DNA from: Vibrio sp. UBA2441
Lineage (GTDB): Bacteria > Pseudomonadota > Gammaproteobacteria > Enterobacterales > Vibrionaceae
Assembly: GCA_002342685.1 (NCBI GenBank)
Contig: DDQN01000077.1
Coordinates: 8,268-52,148, forward strand
Direction of reading: 5' to 3'
Length of the DNA stretch: 43,881 nt
Shown here: piece by piece, positions 6,464-15,238 of the stretch
How positions within the stretch are numbered: the stretch's first letter is position 1
Layout: the number at the start of each line of letters is the position of its first letter
Notes under the pieces: generated by a model
The model's database searches: none
The model's input: only the letters and a program-made list of their open reading frames with translations
Told to the model about the DNA's origin: nothing
Position numbers and translations under genes: made by a program

Positions 6464-7792
6464 ATGAAACGCACACTACTTGAAAGCCTACTCATCTGGA
6501 AAAGAAAGAAAACCAGAAAGCCTTTGCTCATTGATGGTGCTAGGCAGACAGGAAAAACATTCCTGCTACAAGAACTGTTAGGGAGTACCTTTAACAATGT
6601 TCTAAAAATCGATTTTCTGGAAAGTCCTGAGCTAATGGACGCTTTCTCTGGCTCTCTAAATCCTGATGACATCATCACCAATATTGAGCTGTTAACTGGA
6701 GAAGTTTTCGAACCATCCACAGATCTCCTCATCCTTGATGAAATTGGTGAGTGCCCAAAAGCAGTCACCTCACTTAAGTACTTTGCAGAAAAATTCCCAG
6801 AGGCTTACGTTGCTGCCAGTGGCTCCAATATCGGTCTGCTTACATCCTTTCCAGTCGGCAAAGTCGAACAACACAACTTAAGACCCTTAACCTTCAAAGA
6901 GTTTGTCTGGGCATCTGGTGAGAAAGCGCTTCAAAAAGCCTTTGAGCAACAATTAAACTCCGCTGCTGCACACACTAGACTGTTTGACCTTCTCACCGGT
7001 TACTACTTTGTCGGTGGTATGCCTGAAGCCGTAAACTCATGGTTCGAAAACTCACAACTGAGTATCATCGATCGCATTGCATCTGTCTCTGAAGTACATA
7101 GAAACTTAATAGAAGGCTACATGCGTGACTTCGGAAAGTATTCTGGAAAAGCTGATGCACAATTAATAGAGTCGGTTTTTCGAAGCATCCCAGCTCAGCT
7201 TTCGTCGGTATACGATGATTCAGTGAAGCGGTTCAAGTTCAAAGGTGTCCATGAGCGTAAATCGCGTTATGCAGAATACGAAAGTGCAATATCTTGGCTT
7301 CATAAGTGTCGGCTTGCTCTGAAGAATCACCCAATAGACGGGCAACCTAGAACTCCATTGGCAGCGTATCAGAAAGAAAACACGGTTAAGCTATTTCTAT
7401 TCGATGTTGGACTACTTAACCATATGCTTGGTACTCACTATCGTGAGATTAAGCAGCAGGGTTATGAATACAAAGGCTATGTAGCAGAAAACTATGTGCA
7501 GCAAGAAATTGCCGCACAGGGTATTGAACCAAGTTTTTCTTGGGGTGATGCTCGCGCAGAAATTGAGTTCATCATTGCTGACGATCTTGGCCGCATCATT
7601 CCCGTCGAGGTTAAAAGTGGAAAGCGTACTCGAGCAAAATCATTGCGATCCTACATTGAAAAGTGTAACCCTCACAAAACTATTAAGTTGACGGGTACTC
7701 AAGGCTCTCCAGCAACCGAAACAGAGCACATTGTCATGCCTTTGTACTACACGGAATACTTGATTAACCATTTGAGAAATGTCGAAGAGTGA
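6464..7792 (+). CDS. AAA family ATPase with DUF4143 / nuclease-like C-terminal domain
   Basis: A 442-residue protein of the AAA_14-DUF4143 type. The P-loop is GARQTGKT at residues 25-32, Walker B is LLILDEIGECP at 88-98 (D92, E93), and the ASGSNIGLL stretch at 118-126 is the sensor-like motif typical of this group. The C-terminal part has a PD-(D/E)XK-like pattern, EIEFIIADDLGRIIPVEVKSGK, near residue 365 onwards. These proteins are widespread and mobile; their function is not established, though defence or toxin-antitoxin-like roles have been proposed for relatives. GAGGTGAC lies 4-11 nt before the start. A phased operator array sits upstream. It is downstream of, but separated by 310 bp from, intact hipBA. 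Confidence 0.85.
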   Translation: MKRTLLESLLIWKRKKTRKPLLIDGARQTGKTFLLQELLGSTFNNVLKIDFLESPELMDAFSGSLNPDDIITNIELLTGEVFEPSTDLLILDEIGECPKAVTSLKYFAEKFPEAYVAASGSNIGLLTSFPVGKVEQHNLRPLTFKEFVWASGEKALQKAFEQQLNSAAAHTRLFDLLTGYYFVGGMPEAVNSWFENSQLSIIDRIASVSEVHRNLIEGYMRDFGKYSGKADAQLIESVFRSIPAQLSSVYDDSVKRFKFKGVHERKSRYAEYESAISWLHKCRLALKNHPIDGQPRTPLAAYQKENTVKLFLFDVGLLNHMLGTHYREIKQQGYEYKGYVAENYVQQEIAAQGIEPSFSWGDARAEIEFIIADDLGRIIPVEVKSGKRTRAKSLRSYIEKCNPHKTIKLTGTQGSPATETEHIVMPLYYTEYLINHLRNVEE

Positions 7793-7911
7793 GTTTTATC
7801 GCTATTGCTTGCTGACGAGTTATCAAAAGGCTGGCACGTTTAAGGGTCATTCAAGATATAAGGTCTCAGTTCAACAATTGCGAACCGATTAGGTTTGAAA
7901 CAATGCTAGTG

Positions 7912-8240
7912 AGATTCACCCGTTGATATTTATCCGAAGGGTAAAGGCCAAATACTTGATCAAAATCTTCAGTATGGATACGCCCTTTGTTACTGCGATC
8001 GAACCGCTTGATACCATAGGCATATTGCTCATCGGGTAGTTTAATGTTGGGCAGCCCCTTTTGAACTGTGGAAGGGGGTTTTAATAATCCACATATCCTC
8101 AGTGATTTCCTGATCGATATGGTATCTGCCATCCAGGTGTGATGAAGAGAACTTCATCTGTACGCCAGCCAATGAAAACTTGGTATCAGCATGTTTAACA
8201 TTGATTTGCTGAGGCTCTGTCGATAGCCGCTGCTCTAGTT
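7912..8240 (-). pseudogene. Deleted fragment of a third hipA gene
   Basis: The minus strand matches the left hipA pseudogene, e.g. YAYGIKRFDRS and GRIHTEDF-QVFGLYPSDKYQRVN, with roughly 80-85% nucleotide identity by eye. It corresponds to about 3080-3497 of that gene but lacks roughly 105 bp: the sequence jumps at GCAGCCC near 8051-8057 straight to the equivalent of 3310-3320. Both gene ends are missing. It is therefore a remnant of a close paralogue, without the catalytic GDAHLKNW. From 8241 to 8681 there is no gene, only the repeat at 8366-8421 and the leader of the next operon. Confidence 0.85.
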
Positions 8241-8365
8241 AAAAGACGTTTAGTTAAAAGGACATACGCCACAAGAGAACGTGTATCTTCTTAAATTCCG
8301 TTAAACCAGCTCAAATAGATGCCTTTAGTTTCCCATAGGTATATCGCTATAAGACCGTTGCGTAA

Positions 8366-8421
8366 GAAACACATGGCTCCGAGCCATACACCGCCATAAC
8401 AATAAATATCCCACTATTGGA
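8366..8421 (+). repeat. Dispersed intergenic repeat, copy 1
   Basis: A 39-bp core (8383-8421, beginning GCCATACACCGCCATAAC and ending CCACTATTGGA) matches 13782-13820 at 33 of 39 positions. A less exact match continues leftward over GCGTAAG. Both copies are intergenic and in the same orientation. The family is unknown to me. Confidence 0.6.
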
Positions 8422-8681
8422 TATTATTATCGGTAGAGCAATTAGACTATTTCTGCAACTATTTTTTTGCTGTTTTGTTCACTACAAATACCCTAGTAGA
8501 ACCGAAATGAGTCTATTATCACGATTTGATACTCACGTAATTACCTGCTCCTCGTATCACCTTGTTCGAGTATTTTAATTGTGCAATACTTCGTTCACAT
8601 TTTGAACACATATTGATGATACAGTTTTAACGAGACGAAAAAATCCAATCAAAACAACGCAGTTCAGTTAGGGAAAACACT

Positions 8682-9749
8682 ATGACAATTAAGTTACGCA
8701 CACTTGCTACCGTTGCATTGACCAGTGCAATTTTTCCAGCTTTGGCACAAGCGGATACTCTACGACTACTGACTTGGGGAGGTTATGCCCCTGATGAAGT
8801 GATCGATATGTTTGAAAAAGAAACGGGGATAGACGTCAAGGTTACCACCTCCAATAATGAAGACATGATTTCCAAACTTCGTGCCACTGGTGGCTCTGGT
8901 TTCGATTTGGCTCAGCCATCTCAAGACCGAATTGCAGGCGCTCAAGCTACACTCAATATCTACAAACCGCTCGATTTATCCAAAATCGATGCCAAGCAGT
9001 TCATTCCTTCAATGCTACAGTCGACGCAGACAATCACCAGCGTAGACAACAATGTATACGGTGTTCCCCACGTTTGGGGTACTAGCGGACTTGTGGTCAA
9101 CACAAAACGAGCGTCCAACGTTTCTGACTACACCGACCTATGTAATGCCGATTATCAAGGAAAAGTCAGCTACCGTCTTAAGCGCCCTACCTTAATTGGC
9201 TTCGCTTTTGCTTTGGGTGAAGACCCATTTGCGGCGTATAGCGATAAAGCTCAATATCAAAAAATATTAGCCAAGGTGGAAGCCAAACTTATTGAGTGTA
9301 AAGGCAATGTCAAAACTTACTGGAGTGGTTCTGACGCACTGATGAACCTGCTGCGAACCGAAGAAGTAGTGGCCAGTATGGCTTGGGATGCCGGTGGTTG
9401 GAAACTCAACAAAGAAAATACCGACATCGAGTACATTGCACCATCTTCAGGCGCATTGGGCTGGGTTGATACCTTTGCATTACCACGTAAAACCAAAAAT
9501 GAAGCGGCGGCTTACAAATGGATTAATTTTGTAATGCGCCCAGAAATTGCTGCAAAAATCACTGAAAATGCGGGGAACTTTACTGCATCTCTAGGTAGTG
9601 ATGAGTATGTAAATGAAAAAGCAAAAGAACAATTCCAAAAGAGCTTTCCTAAAACGGCCATTGACAACATTAAGTGGTACCCAGCCGTACCAGCCGGTCT
9701 CGAAGAAATGGAAGGAATGACTCTAGATCGCGTCAAAGCCTCAAGGTAA
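8682..9749 (+). CDS. Polyamine-type ABC transporter periplasmic binding protein
   Basis: A 355-residue exported solute-binding protein of the PotD/PotF family. A signal peptide (residues 1-24, ending ALAQA before DTLRLL) is followed by the family's TLRLLTWGGYAPDEVIDMFEKETG opening and a conserved ligand-cleft region including DAGGWKL and GWVDTFALP. It should capture its ligand in the periplasm and hand it to the membrane components encoded next. Spermidine or putrescine is the family default, but relatives bind other amines and amino-acid derivatives, so the substrate is open. A hairpin terminator directly after it probably raises its output relative to the downstream genes. Confidence 0.85.
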   Translation: MTIKLRTLATVALTSAIFPALAQADTLRLLTWGGYAPDEVIDMFEKETGIDVKVTTSNNEDMISKLRATGGSGFDLAQPSQDRIAGAQATLNIYKPLDLSKIDAKQFIPSMLQSTQTITSVDNNVYGVPHVWGTSGLVVNTKRASNVSDYTDLCNADYQGKVSYRLKRPTLIGFAFALGEDPFAAYSDKAQYQKILAKVEAKLIECKGNVKTYWSGSDALMNLLRTEEVVASMAWDAGGWKLNKENTDIEYIAPSSGALGWVDTFALPRKTKNEAAAYKWINFVMRPEIAAKITENAGNFTASLGSDEYVNEKAKEQFQKSFPKTAIDNIKWYPAVPAGLEEMEGMTLDRVKASR

Positions 9750-9808
9750 ATAGGCTTAGCTGCTACCAAGCGTTGCTACTTCCATACCCGTTTAGGTAGT
9801 TATCTCTC

Positions 9809-9846
9809 CCCTGCTGATCATTGTTTCAGCAGGGACTCTTTTTTTT
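9809..9846 (+). terminator. Intra-operon rho-independent terminator
   Basis: CCCTGCTGA (9809-9817) pairs perfectly with TCAGCAGGG (9826-9834) around an 8-nt loop, followed by a run of T up to 9846. It sits between the binding-protein gene and the ABC ATPase gene, so leaky termination would let the first gene be expressed in excess. Confidence 0.88.
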
Positions 9847-9869
9847 CAAGGAGCATAGACGACTTATTT

Positions 9870-10985
9870 ATGTCCCAGCCCGATTACATTCTACGATGTC
9901 ATGATTTAGGAAAGCAGTTTGCGCAATTCACCGCAGTGCATAACCTAGACCTGAACATTCACGCCGGTGAGTTTTTCTCAATACTTGGTCCTTCGGGATG
10001 CGGCAAAACAACATTACTACGCATGTTAGCGGGATTTGAATCCCCAACTCATGGCCGTATTGAACTCAATTCACAAGACGTAACAGACACACCGCCAAAC
10101 CAACGGCCGCTTAACATGGTGTTTCAACATCTTGCCCTGTTTCCCAACATGAGCGTTGCCGATAACGTCGCATTTGGACTAAGGCAACGTGGTGAAGATA
10201 GCAGCCAAATTAAGGTCAAGGTACAAGACATTCTTAAACGAGTGGATCTTGAAGGAAGCGGAACTAAGCGAACTCACCAATTGTCTGGTGGACAAAAGCA
10301 ACGCGTCGCGTTAGCGCGTTCCTTAGTGTTAGAACCAAAAGTTCTACTGTTAGATGAGCCATTAGGCGCGTTAGATCTAAAACTTCGTGAGCAAATGAAA
10401 ATTGAGCTCAAGCACTTGCAAAAAGCGTTTGGCACGACGTTTATCTACATCACTCACGATCAGAGCGAAGCCTTGATGATGTCGGATCGGATCGCGGTTA
10501 TGAACGCAGGTCGATTCGAGCAAATCGGGACACCTAGTGAACTGTACATGCGACCATCTACCCCCTTCGTTGCTGAGTTTGTAGGCGAAAACAATAGTAT
10601 TACCGCCAAAATCACCGACTTGACGTCATCAACCTTGTCGGTTGTCACTAATCAAGATGTGACGCTTTCATTACCACGATCTTGTTGTCAAACTGTGCTC
10701 AAAATTAACCAAACTATTAAGATCTACCTTCGTCCTGAAGCGCTTACTATGAGCGACAACCCCAACGATGGTGAACCCGTATCTGGTAAGCTTAAAGAGT
10801 TATTATTTGATGGTGCAGCCAGTGGCGCTATTGTTTCTACCAATCTCGGTGATCTTAGGTTGTCTATTACCCCTAATCAACTGAACGATTTGCAATCAAA
10901 ACAGCACCCAGAACAATCTAAAGATATTGCTGTAGATCTGAGGTGGAATCCTAGCCAGGCCATAGCATTAGGAATCTCCGAATGA
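9870..10985 (+). CDS. Polyamine-type ABC transporter ATP-binding protein (PotA/PotG-like)
   Basis: A 371-residue ATPase with Walker A GPSGCGKTT (about residues 39-47), signature LSGGQKQRVALARSLVLEP, Walker B VLLLDEPLGALD and the switch histidine in YITHDQSEALMMSDR. The C-terminal 130 residues form the TOBE-like regulatory domain usual in PotA/MalK relatives. It energises uptake by the two permeases encoded after it, overlapping the first by 4 bp (ATGA). An AAGGAG lies rather far (about 15 nt) from the start, so initiation may be weak. Confidence 0.9.
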   Translation: MSQPDYILRCHDLGKQFAQFTAVHNLDLNIHAGEFFSILGPSGCGKTTLLRMLAGFESPTHGRIELNSQDVTDTPPNQRPLNMVFQHLALFPNMSVADNVAFGLRQRGEDSSQIKVKVQDILKRVDLEGSGTKRTHQLSGGQKQRVALARSLVLEPKVLLLDEPLGALDLKLREQMKIELKHLQKAFGTTFIYITHDQSEALMMSDRIAVMNAGRFEQIGTPSELYMRPSTPFVAEFVGENNSITAKITDLTSSTLSVVTNQDVTLSLPRSCCQTVLKINQTIKIYLRPEALTMSDNPNDGEPVSGKLKELLFDGAASGAIVSTNLGDLRLSITPNQLNDLQSKQHPEQSKDIAVDLRWNPSQAIALGISE

Positions 10986-11824
10986 GTAAAAAATGGACAC
11001 TAGGTTTGTTTCTTAGCCCCGCTATCGTATGGCTATTAATTCTGATAGTGCTACCACATCTTCAATTAGTCGAATTGGCGTTCTCCGATAGAAGCAATGG
11101 ATGGACCCTGAAACACTTTAACGTCTTTTTTGAGCACAGCATCTATTGGAACACCTTTGTTCGAACCGCTTGGATGTCTATTTTAGCAACGGTGTTTACA
11201 TTGTTACTTGCCTTTCCGGTGGCTTATTACATCGCGAAGGTAGCTACTGGCGCTAATAAGCTCATTTTATTAATGGTGTGCATTTTGCCTTTTTGGCTCA
11301 GCGAGTTGATTCGAGCCTATGGTTGGATGATCATTTTGCGTGAGTCAGGGCTGCTGAGTAACGCCCTGATGTGGTTGGGTTTAACCGAACAACGTATCGA
11401 GTTTTTGTATAACGATTACTCCATCATCATGGGGCTCGTCTACAATGGGCTGCTGTTTATGGTAGTGCCACTAGTTAGTGCGCTAGACAGCCTGGACGAC
11501 AGCCACATTGAAGCCGCTTTCGACCTTGGAGCCAGTCGTTGGGTTGCGTTAAAAGACATCGTCATTCCTCATGCCCTGCCCGGAATCGTTTCAGGCTGCA
11601 TTATTGTCTTTATGCTCAGTTTAGGAAACTACCTAATACCCAACCTTATGGGGGGCAAAGACAGCCTATGGTTCACCGAGCAAATTTTTACCCAGTTCAT
11701 TACACGCTTTAATTGGGAGCAGGGTTCTGCATTGGGGCTACTACTGTTGCTACTGTCATCAGCAATGGTGTGGTTAGGATTGAAGATCAGTGGCCAGTCT
11801 TTACAGTCCACTGTTGGACGTTAG
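10982..11824 (+). CDS. Polyamine-type ABC transporter permease (PotB/PotH-like)
   Basis: A 280-residue inner-membrane protein with about six hydrophobic segments, beginning with FLSPAIVWLLILIVLPHL. The cytoplasmic EAA coupling loop is visible as EAAFDLGASRWVALKDIVIPHALPG near residues 178-202. It pairs with the next gene product to form the membrane channel. It overlaps the ATPase gene by 4 bp, which implies translational coupling. Confidence 0.9.
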   Translation: MSKKWTLGLFLSPAIVWLLILIVLPHLQLVELAFSDRSNGWTLKHFNVFFEHSIYWNTFVRTAWMSILATVFTLLLAFPVAYYIAKVATGANKLILLMVCILPFWLSELIRAYGWMIILRESGLLSNALMWLGLTEQRIEFLYNDYSIIMGLVYNGLLFMVVPLVSALDSLDDSHIEAAFDLGASRWVALKDIVIPHALPGIVSGCIIVFMLSLGNYLIPNLMGGKDSLWFTEQIFTQFITRFNWEQGSALGLLLLLLSSAMVWLGLKISGQSLQSTVGR

Positions 11825-11832
11825 GTGAGTAT

Positions 11833-12699
11833 ATGATTCCTTCTGTACCGTTTAGTACATCAAAAACAAAAGTTTATCAAAGCTTTATCGCCATGTTCTT
11901 TGTTTTTTTACTGCTGCCTTTGCTGGTAGTGGTGGTGTTCTCCTTTCACGATGCTACTTACCCATCACTACCTTGGAAAGGGGCGAGCACCATTTGGTAT
12001 GTAGGCGATAGTTCACCCTATGTGGGGCTTTTTAACGACAAAAATTTATTGTCTAGCGTACTCACCAGTGCTCAAGTCGCTCTGGGGGTGACACTAGTAT
12101 CAACGTTTTTAGGCCTCAGCAATGCTCACTTGCTAATTCGATTTCAATTTCGCTACAAAGAGCTTCTGTCTGTATTTATGTTGATCCCTTTAGTGATCCC
12201 CGGTGTCATTTTGGGTGTCTCTATTTTAGTTTCATCCAGCACGATGGCTAATTGGGTCGATGATATTTGGGCTTGGGAGTGGGAATGGGCGAGGCCTGGA
12301 TTGGTTCTGGTTGTATTAGGTCAAGCTGCGTTCATCACTTCAATCACTACTCTCGTCATATTGGCTCGTTATCGACGATTTGATCCAAGCTTAGAAGAAG
12401 CAGCGCTCAATTTAGGTGCAACACCATTAAGAGCATTTAATGCTGTCACCTTACCTTTTTTACGGCCCACATTGATTAGTGCTGCAATCGTCAGCTTTTT
12501 AATGTCCTTCGAAAACTTTAATACCACCTTGATGCTAGTGGGTTCCGATTCACCACTAACGGTCGAAATGTATCAACGGGTACGAGAAGGAACGACCCCA
12601 GTAGTCAATGCGGTCTCCGTGGCATTAATGCTAGGCTCTACCGTTCTTGCTGGTTTGTACACATGGTTACAACACAAAGCCCAGCAAACGAAACCCTGA
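11833..12699 (+). CDS. Polyamine-type ABC transporter permease (PotC/PotI-like)
   Basis: A 288-residue permease with six hydrophobic segments and the EAA loop EEAALNLGATPLRAFNAVTLPFLRP in its second half. It is the second half of the channel. An upstream frame extends to 11713, but ATG 11833 is correct: it is preceded by AGGTGAG and gives a normal first membrane helix, FIAMFFVFLLLPLLVVVVFSF. It lies 8 bp after the preceding permease gene and ends the operon before a strong hairpin. Confidence 0.9.
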   Translation: MIPSVPFSTSKTKVYQSFIAMFFVFLLLPLLVVVVFSFHDATYPSLPWKGASTIWYVGDSSPYVGLFNDKNLLSSVLTSAQVALGVTLVSTFLGLSNAHLLIRFQFRYKELLSVFMLIPLVIPGVILGVSILVSSSTMANWVDDIWAWEWEWARPGLVLVVLGQAAFITSITTLVILARYRRFDPSLEEAALNLGATPLRAFNAVTLPFLRPTLISAAIVSFLMSFENFNTTLMLVGSDSPLTVEMYQRVREGTTPVVNAVSVALMLGSTVLAGLYTWLQHKAQQTKP

Positions 12700-12717
12700 T
12701 CCATTATTAGCAACGAT

Positions 12718-12752
12718 GTCCTCGTTATCGAATAACTACCGATAACGAGGGC
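12718..12752. terminator. Hairpin between convergent genes
   Basis: CCTCGTTATCG (12720-12730) pairs perfectly with CGATAACGAGG (12740-12750), extended by G-C and G-T pairs. It lies between the permease gene (+) and the lyase gene (-). There is no clear U tract on either side, so termination efficiency is uncertain. Confidence 0.6.
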
Positions 12753-12805
12753 ATACGCCTTAAGACAAAAGAAACCAAAAAGTTGGAGTCATAAGTAACT
12801 CAAAA

Positions 12806-13609
12806 TTACTCTTTTATGTTCGGAGATACGTAACCAGGTTGGATAGACTCTTTTGTTAAGCCTCGTTTAACATAACGGTAATAGGCTTGCTGAGTGGGCA
12901 TATGGTCCGTTTTCTTAACCCCTTTATAGCGAGAAAGAAACGTCCTGTAGATACCATATTTAAAATAGGCAGCACTCTTATAAAGGGTCTGTCCATTAAA
13001 ACGTACTTTTTGTTCACCATTAACCCAGACTTTGAAAAAGCCATCGGTGGACTTAGACCACTTTGCATGCAGCTCAATACGATGCCATTTCCCTCTTAAT
13101 TCCTTCTCAGAGAGAAGCTCCCACATAGTCACTGTTTGCCCGTCAACCTGTCTATCTAGATGGTAACCGCCTTTAATTGCAGGGTTCCAAGTATCATTGA
13201 ATGGTGGTGATTGATTCTGAAACATAAATACGGGAAGACCATTCACTTGATGAAACTGACCTAGCGCCACCTTAGTTGGATAGATATTGGGGTAATCCTC
13301 AGGTAGATATAACTCCCAAGCATACCAATATTCATCCCCGTCACCCTGTCTGTTCGTTTGTTGTGACAGTTCGCTACGTTCTCTGTCATTGGCACAGTCA
13401 TTCCAAAACCCGTTACTGCTACAATCGCCATCGCGAACCTCAAAGTACTCAACTAAGTCAAGGTTACTCGTATCAATCGGATCAGCTACCTCCTGATATC
13501 CATGACTCTTAGTATTAAGTGAACGTTCAAAGTAACCAAACTCTTCCGATGTTGATTGACAGCCAAATAGGAACAGTACACCTACCGCCATCCATAAATA
13601 CTTACTCAT
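12806..13609 (-). CDS. Lipoprotein of the polysaccharide lyase (heparin-lyase I-like) family
   Basis: A 267-residue exported lipoprotein: the first 17 residues are hydrophobic and end at LFGC, a plausible lipobox with lipidated Cys17. The mature part resembles the Polysacc_lyase fold (Pfam PF14099): RERSEL, YWYAWELYLPEDYP, VALGQFHQVNG, KWHRIELHAKWS and FKVWVNGEQ are typical beta-sandwich motifs. Members cleave uronic-acid polysaccharides by beta-elimination, but the substrate cannot be told here. It is monocistronic. A function on the cell surface is inferred from the lipobox. Confidence 0.72.
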   Translation of the reverse strand: MSKYLWMAVGVLFLFGCQSTSEEFGYFERSLNTKSHGYQEVADPIDTSNLDLVEYFEVRDGDCSSNGFWNDCANDRERSELSQQTNRQGDGDEYWYAWELYLPEDYPNIYPTKVALGQFHQVNGLPVFMFQNQSPPFNDTWNPAIKGGYHLDRQVDGQTVTMWELLSEKELRGKWHRIELHAKWSKSTDGFFKVWVNGEQKVRFNGQTLYKSAAYFKYGIYRTFLSRYKGVKKTDHMPTQQAYYRYVKRGLTKESIQPGYVSPNIKE

Positions 13610-13759
13610 GATTACACTCCATGTAATATTTTTAGATTGATAATACAGGTTAGCAGAATCACCTGAGAAAAACTGTCCTATTTTTTGTGTTTACTACACC
13701 ATAATGACCATGGGCTAGTTCAGTTAGCACTGTATTTATTTTTATTGTAATAAAGAACC

Positions 13760-13820
13760 GGCAACGTAAGTTCTGCCCCATGCCATACTCCGCCATGGTA
13801 ATAAATATTCCACTATTGAA
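13760..13820 (+). repeat. Dispersed intergenic repeat, copy 2
   Basis: The 39-bp core at 13782-13820 matches 8383-8421 at 33 positions, with a shared ACGTAAG or GCGTAAG about 20 bp to its left. The surrounding 500 bp, 13610-14109, is AT-rich and has no convincing gene. Confidence 0.6.
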
Positions 13821-14109
13821 GGTCATTAACGGCTCACCAATACCTAATATTCCCGCCTCCCGCTACCGTTAGAATCGCAAACAGCGATTAAATCCTTGCA
13901 CGTCCATTAACATACTTTAAAACGTTGTCCTCTTAATTTTTCATGCGGTGTAATTAACAATTAATCAATTAAAACCCTTAACTATGCCAATCCTCAACCT
14001 ATATATCACTTGATATAATTCACTGTTAAACCAAAGGTATAAAACGTTGGTCACATTGTGCTTTTTATGCTTTTTCTGTTTTCAACTTTAATATCAATGA
14101 GTAAATATA

Positions 14110-14955
14110 ATGTCCATTAATTCAAAACTAACCATGCCTTGTAGCACGCCCCCCCCCCTCACAAGTAAAATACGTGCTAGAAGAATGGATCTTTCGCAAT
14201 TTATCTCTAACTTACAGTGCTTTATAGTTTGTTCCTCGCTTGGCCCCATAATAATGGCCACACTTCTATTTATTTTTCCGGCACAAACTGCCATTGCTTA
14301 TATCTATCCAGGCGGAGAAAGTAGACCTATAGGCTGGGATACGGATTTAGACACGGGAGATATTATTCATTCCGTGACATTATCTTCCTCCACAGCACAA
14401 CAAATACAAGTAAAACAGAAAGGTCAATATAAGCGCTTTGGATGGTCAAATAACAACGGTGGCACGCTTTATTTGATAACAGAAGAATCGATGGGAGTTG
14501 ATGCCTTCCGCAACATGACAACCACAATGGTGGGAACCAATGATTGTTTCATTTGTGAATGGCCCTCTCCTTTAGCCAATTCCCATCAGCGGATAGTAAG
14601 TAATGGGCAATATGTTTTACAGGCTAAAGGAATGTCTATCACACAAAACTTATCCCCGAACTGTAGAGTAGTTGAGCTATATAACAACTCGGATAAATAC
14701 GTCGCTTGTGGTGATTCCATTGACTGGATATATACACCCAGCCTACAAAATAAATACGAAGAAATTTGGGGCTATCAATATTGGACGAATATTATCTCTA
14801 CTGTTTTAAATATTTGTGATACTGAGAAAGATATTACCTTTACGGGAGGAGGAATAATGTTCATGACTAACTCATCTTCTACGGCAGTTAACCCTGTAGA
14901 CTCTATCACCCTTGAATGCAAAACCATCTATAAAACCCTTACTGCTTATGAGTAG
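14110..14955 (+). CDS. Exported protein of unknown function, start uncertain
   Basis: I do not recognise this family. The reading frame has 281 codons. Its N terminus contains a homopolymer of ten C (14149-14158; codons for T-P-P-P-L). An alternative ATG at 14185 would give a signal peptide whose hydrophobic core, PIIMATLLFIFPAQTAIA, precedes the mature YIYPGG. The mature region is polar, rich in S, T and N, and has several cysteines (NDCFICEW, SPNCRVVE, YVACGD, NICDTE, LECKT) which suggests disulfide-stabilised extracytoplasmic folding. No ribosome binding site stands out before either start. If the upstream ATG is used, slippage in the C tract would switch the gene off. Confidence 0.6.
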   Translation: MSINSKLTMPCSTPPPLTSKIRARRMDLSQFISNLQCFIVCSSLGPIIMATLLFIFPAQTAIAYIYPGGESRPIGWDTDLDTGDIIHSVTLSSSTAQQIQVKQKGQYKRFGWSNNNGGTLYLITEESMGVDAFRNMTTTMVGTNDCFICEWPSPLANSHQRIVSNGQYVLQAKGMSITQNLSPNCRVVELYNNSDKYVACGDSIDWIYTPSLQNKYEEIWGYQYWTNIISTVLNICDTEKDITFTGGGIMFMTNSSSTAVNPVDSITLECKTIYKTLTAYE

Positions 14956-15061
14956 CTTGTGAGGGTATACGCTTCAGTCACGCCTCTAAAAAAGAGGTTA
15001 AAAATGTAGAGTAATGATCAACAAATACTCGAAGGTTTAATTGCCAGCGTTGGCATTTAAA

Positions 15062-15073
15062 GGGACAGGCACC
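15062..15073 (+). repeat. Solitary REP-like GGGACAGGCACC
   Basis: This copy matches the transposase-flanking element at 54-63 with one extra G. It lies between the exported-protein gene and the diguanylate cyclase gene and has no transposase beside it. Confidence 0.45.
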
Positions 15074-15238
15074 GTAGGTTAAAAATTATTCAACAGACCC
15101 ATCATAACTCATTGAAATAACTTGATTGATAGGTATTGCACTTGCAGAATAGATGAACGTGAAATACGAACATAAAAACCGCCTAGAGCTTAAGCACTAG
15201 TCGACTGAGGGTAATACAGTCCTAATCGAGGATTTGCA

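Noticed and set aside
7866..8132. Apparent 88-codon gene on the minus strand
   Set aside because: It is a fusion of fragments within the deleted hipA remnant, not an independent gene.
11713..11832. N-terminal extension of the second permease
   Set aside because: It overlaps the previous permease gene; ATG 11833 has a good ribosome binding site and normal first helix.
14983..14997. Short hairpin CCTCT/AGAGG after the exported-protein gene
   Set aside because: Only 5 bp of stem; too weak to call a terminator.
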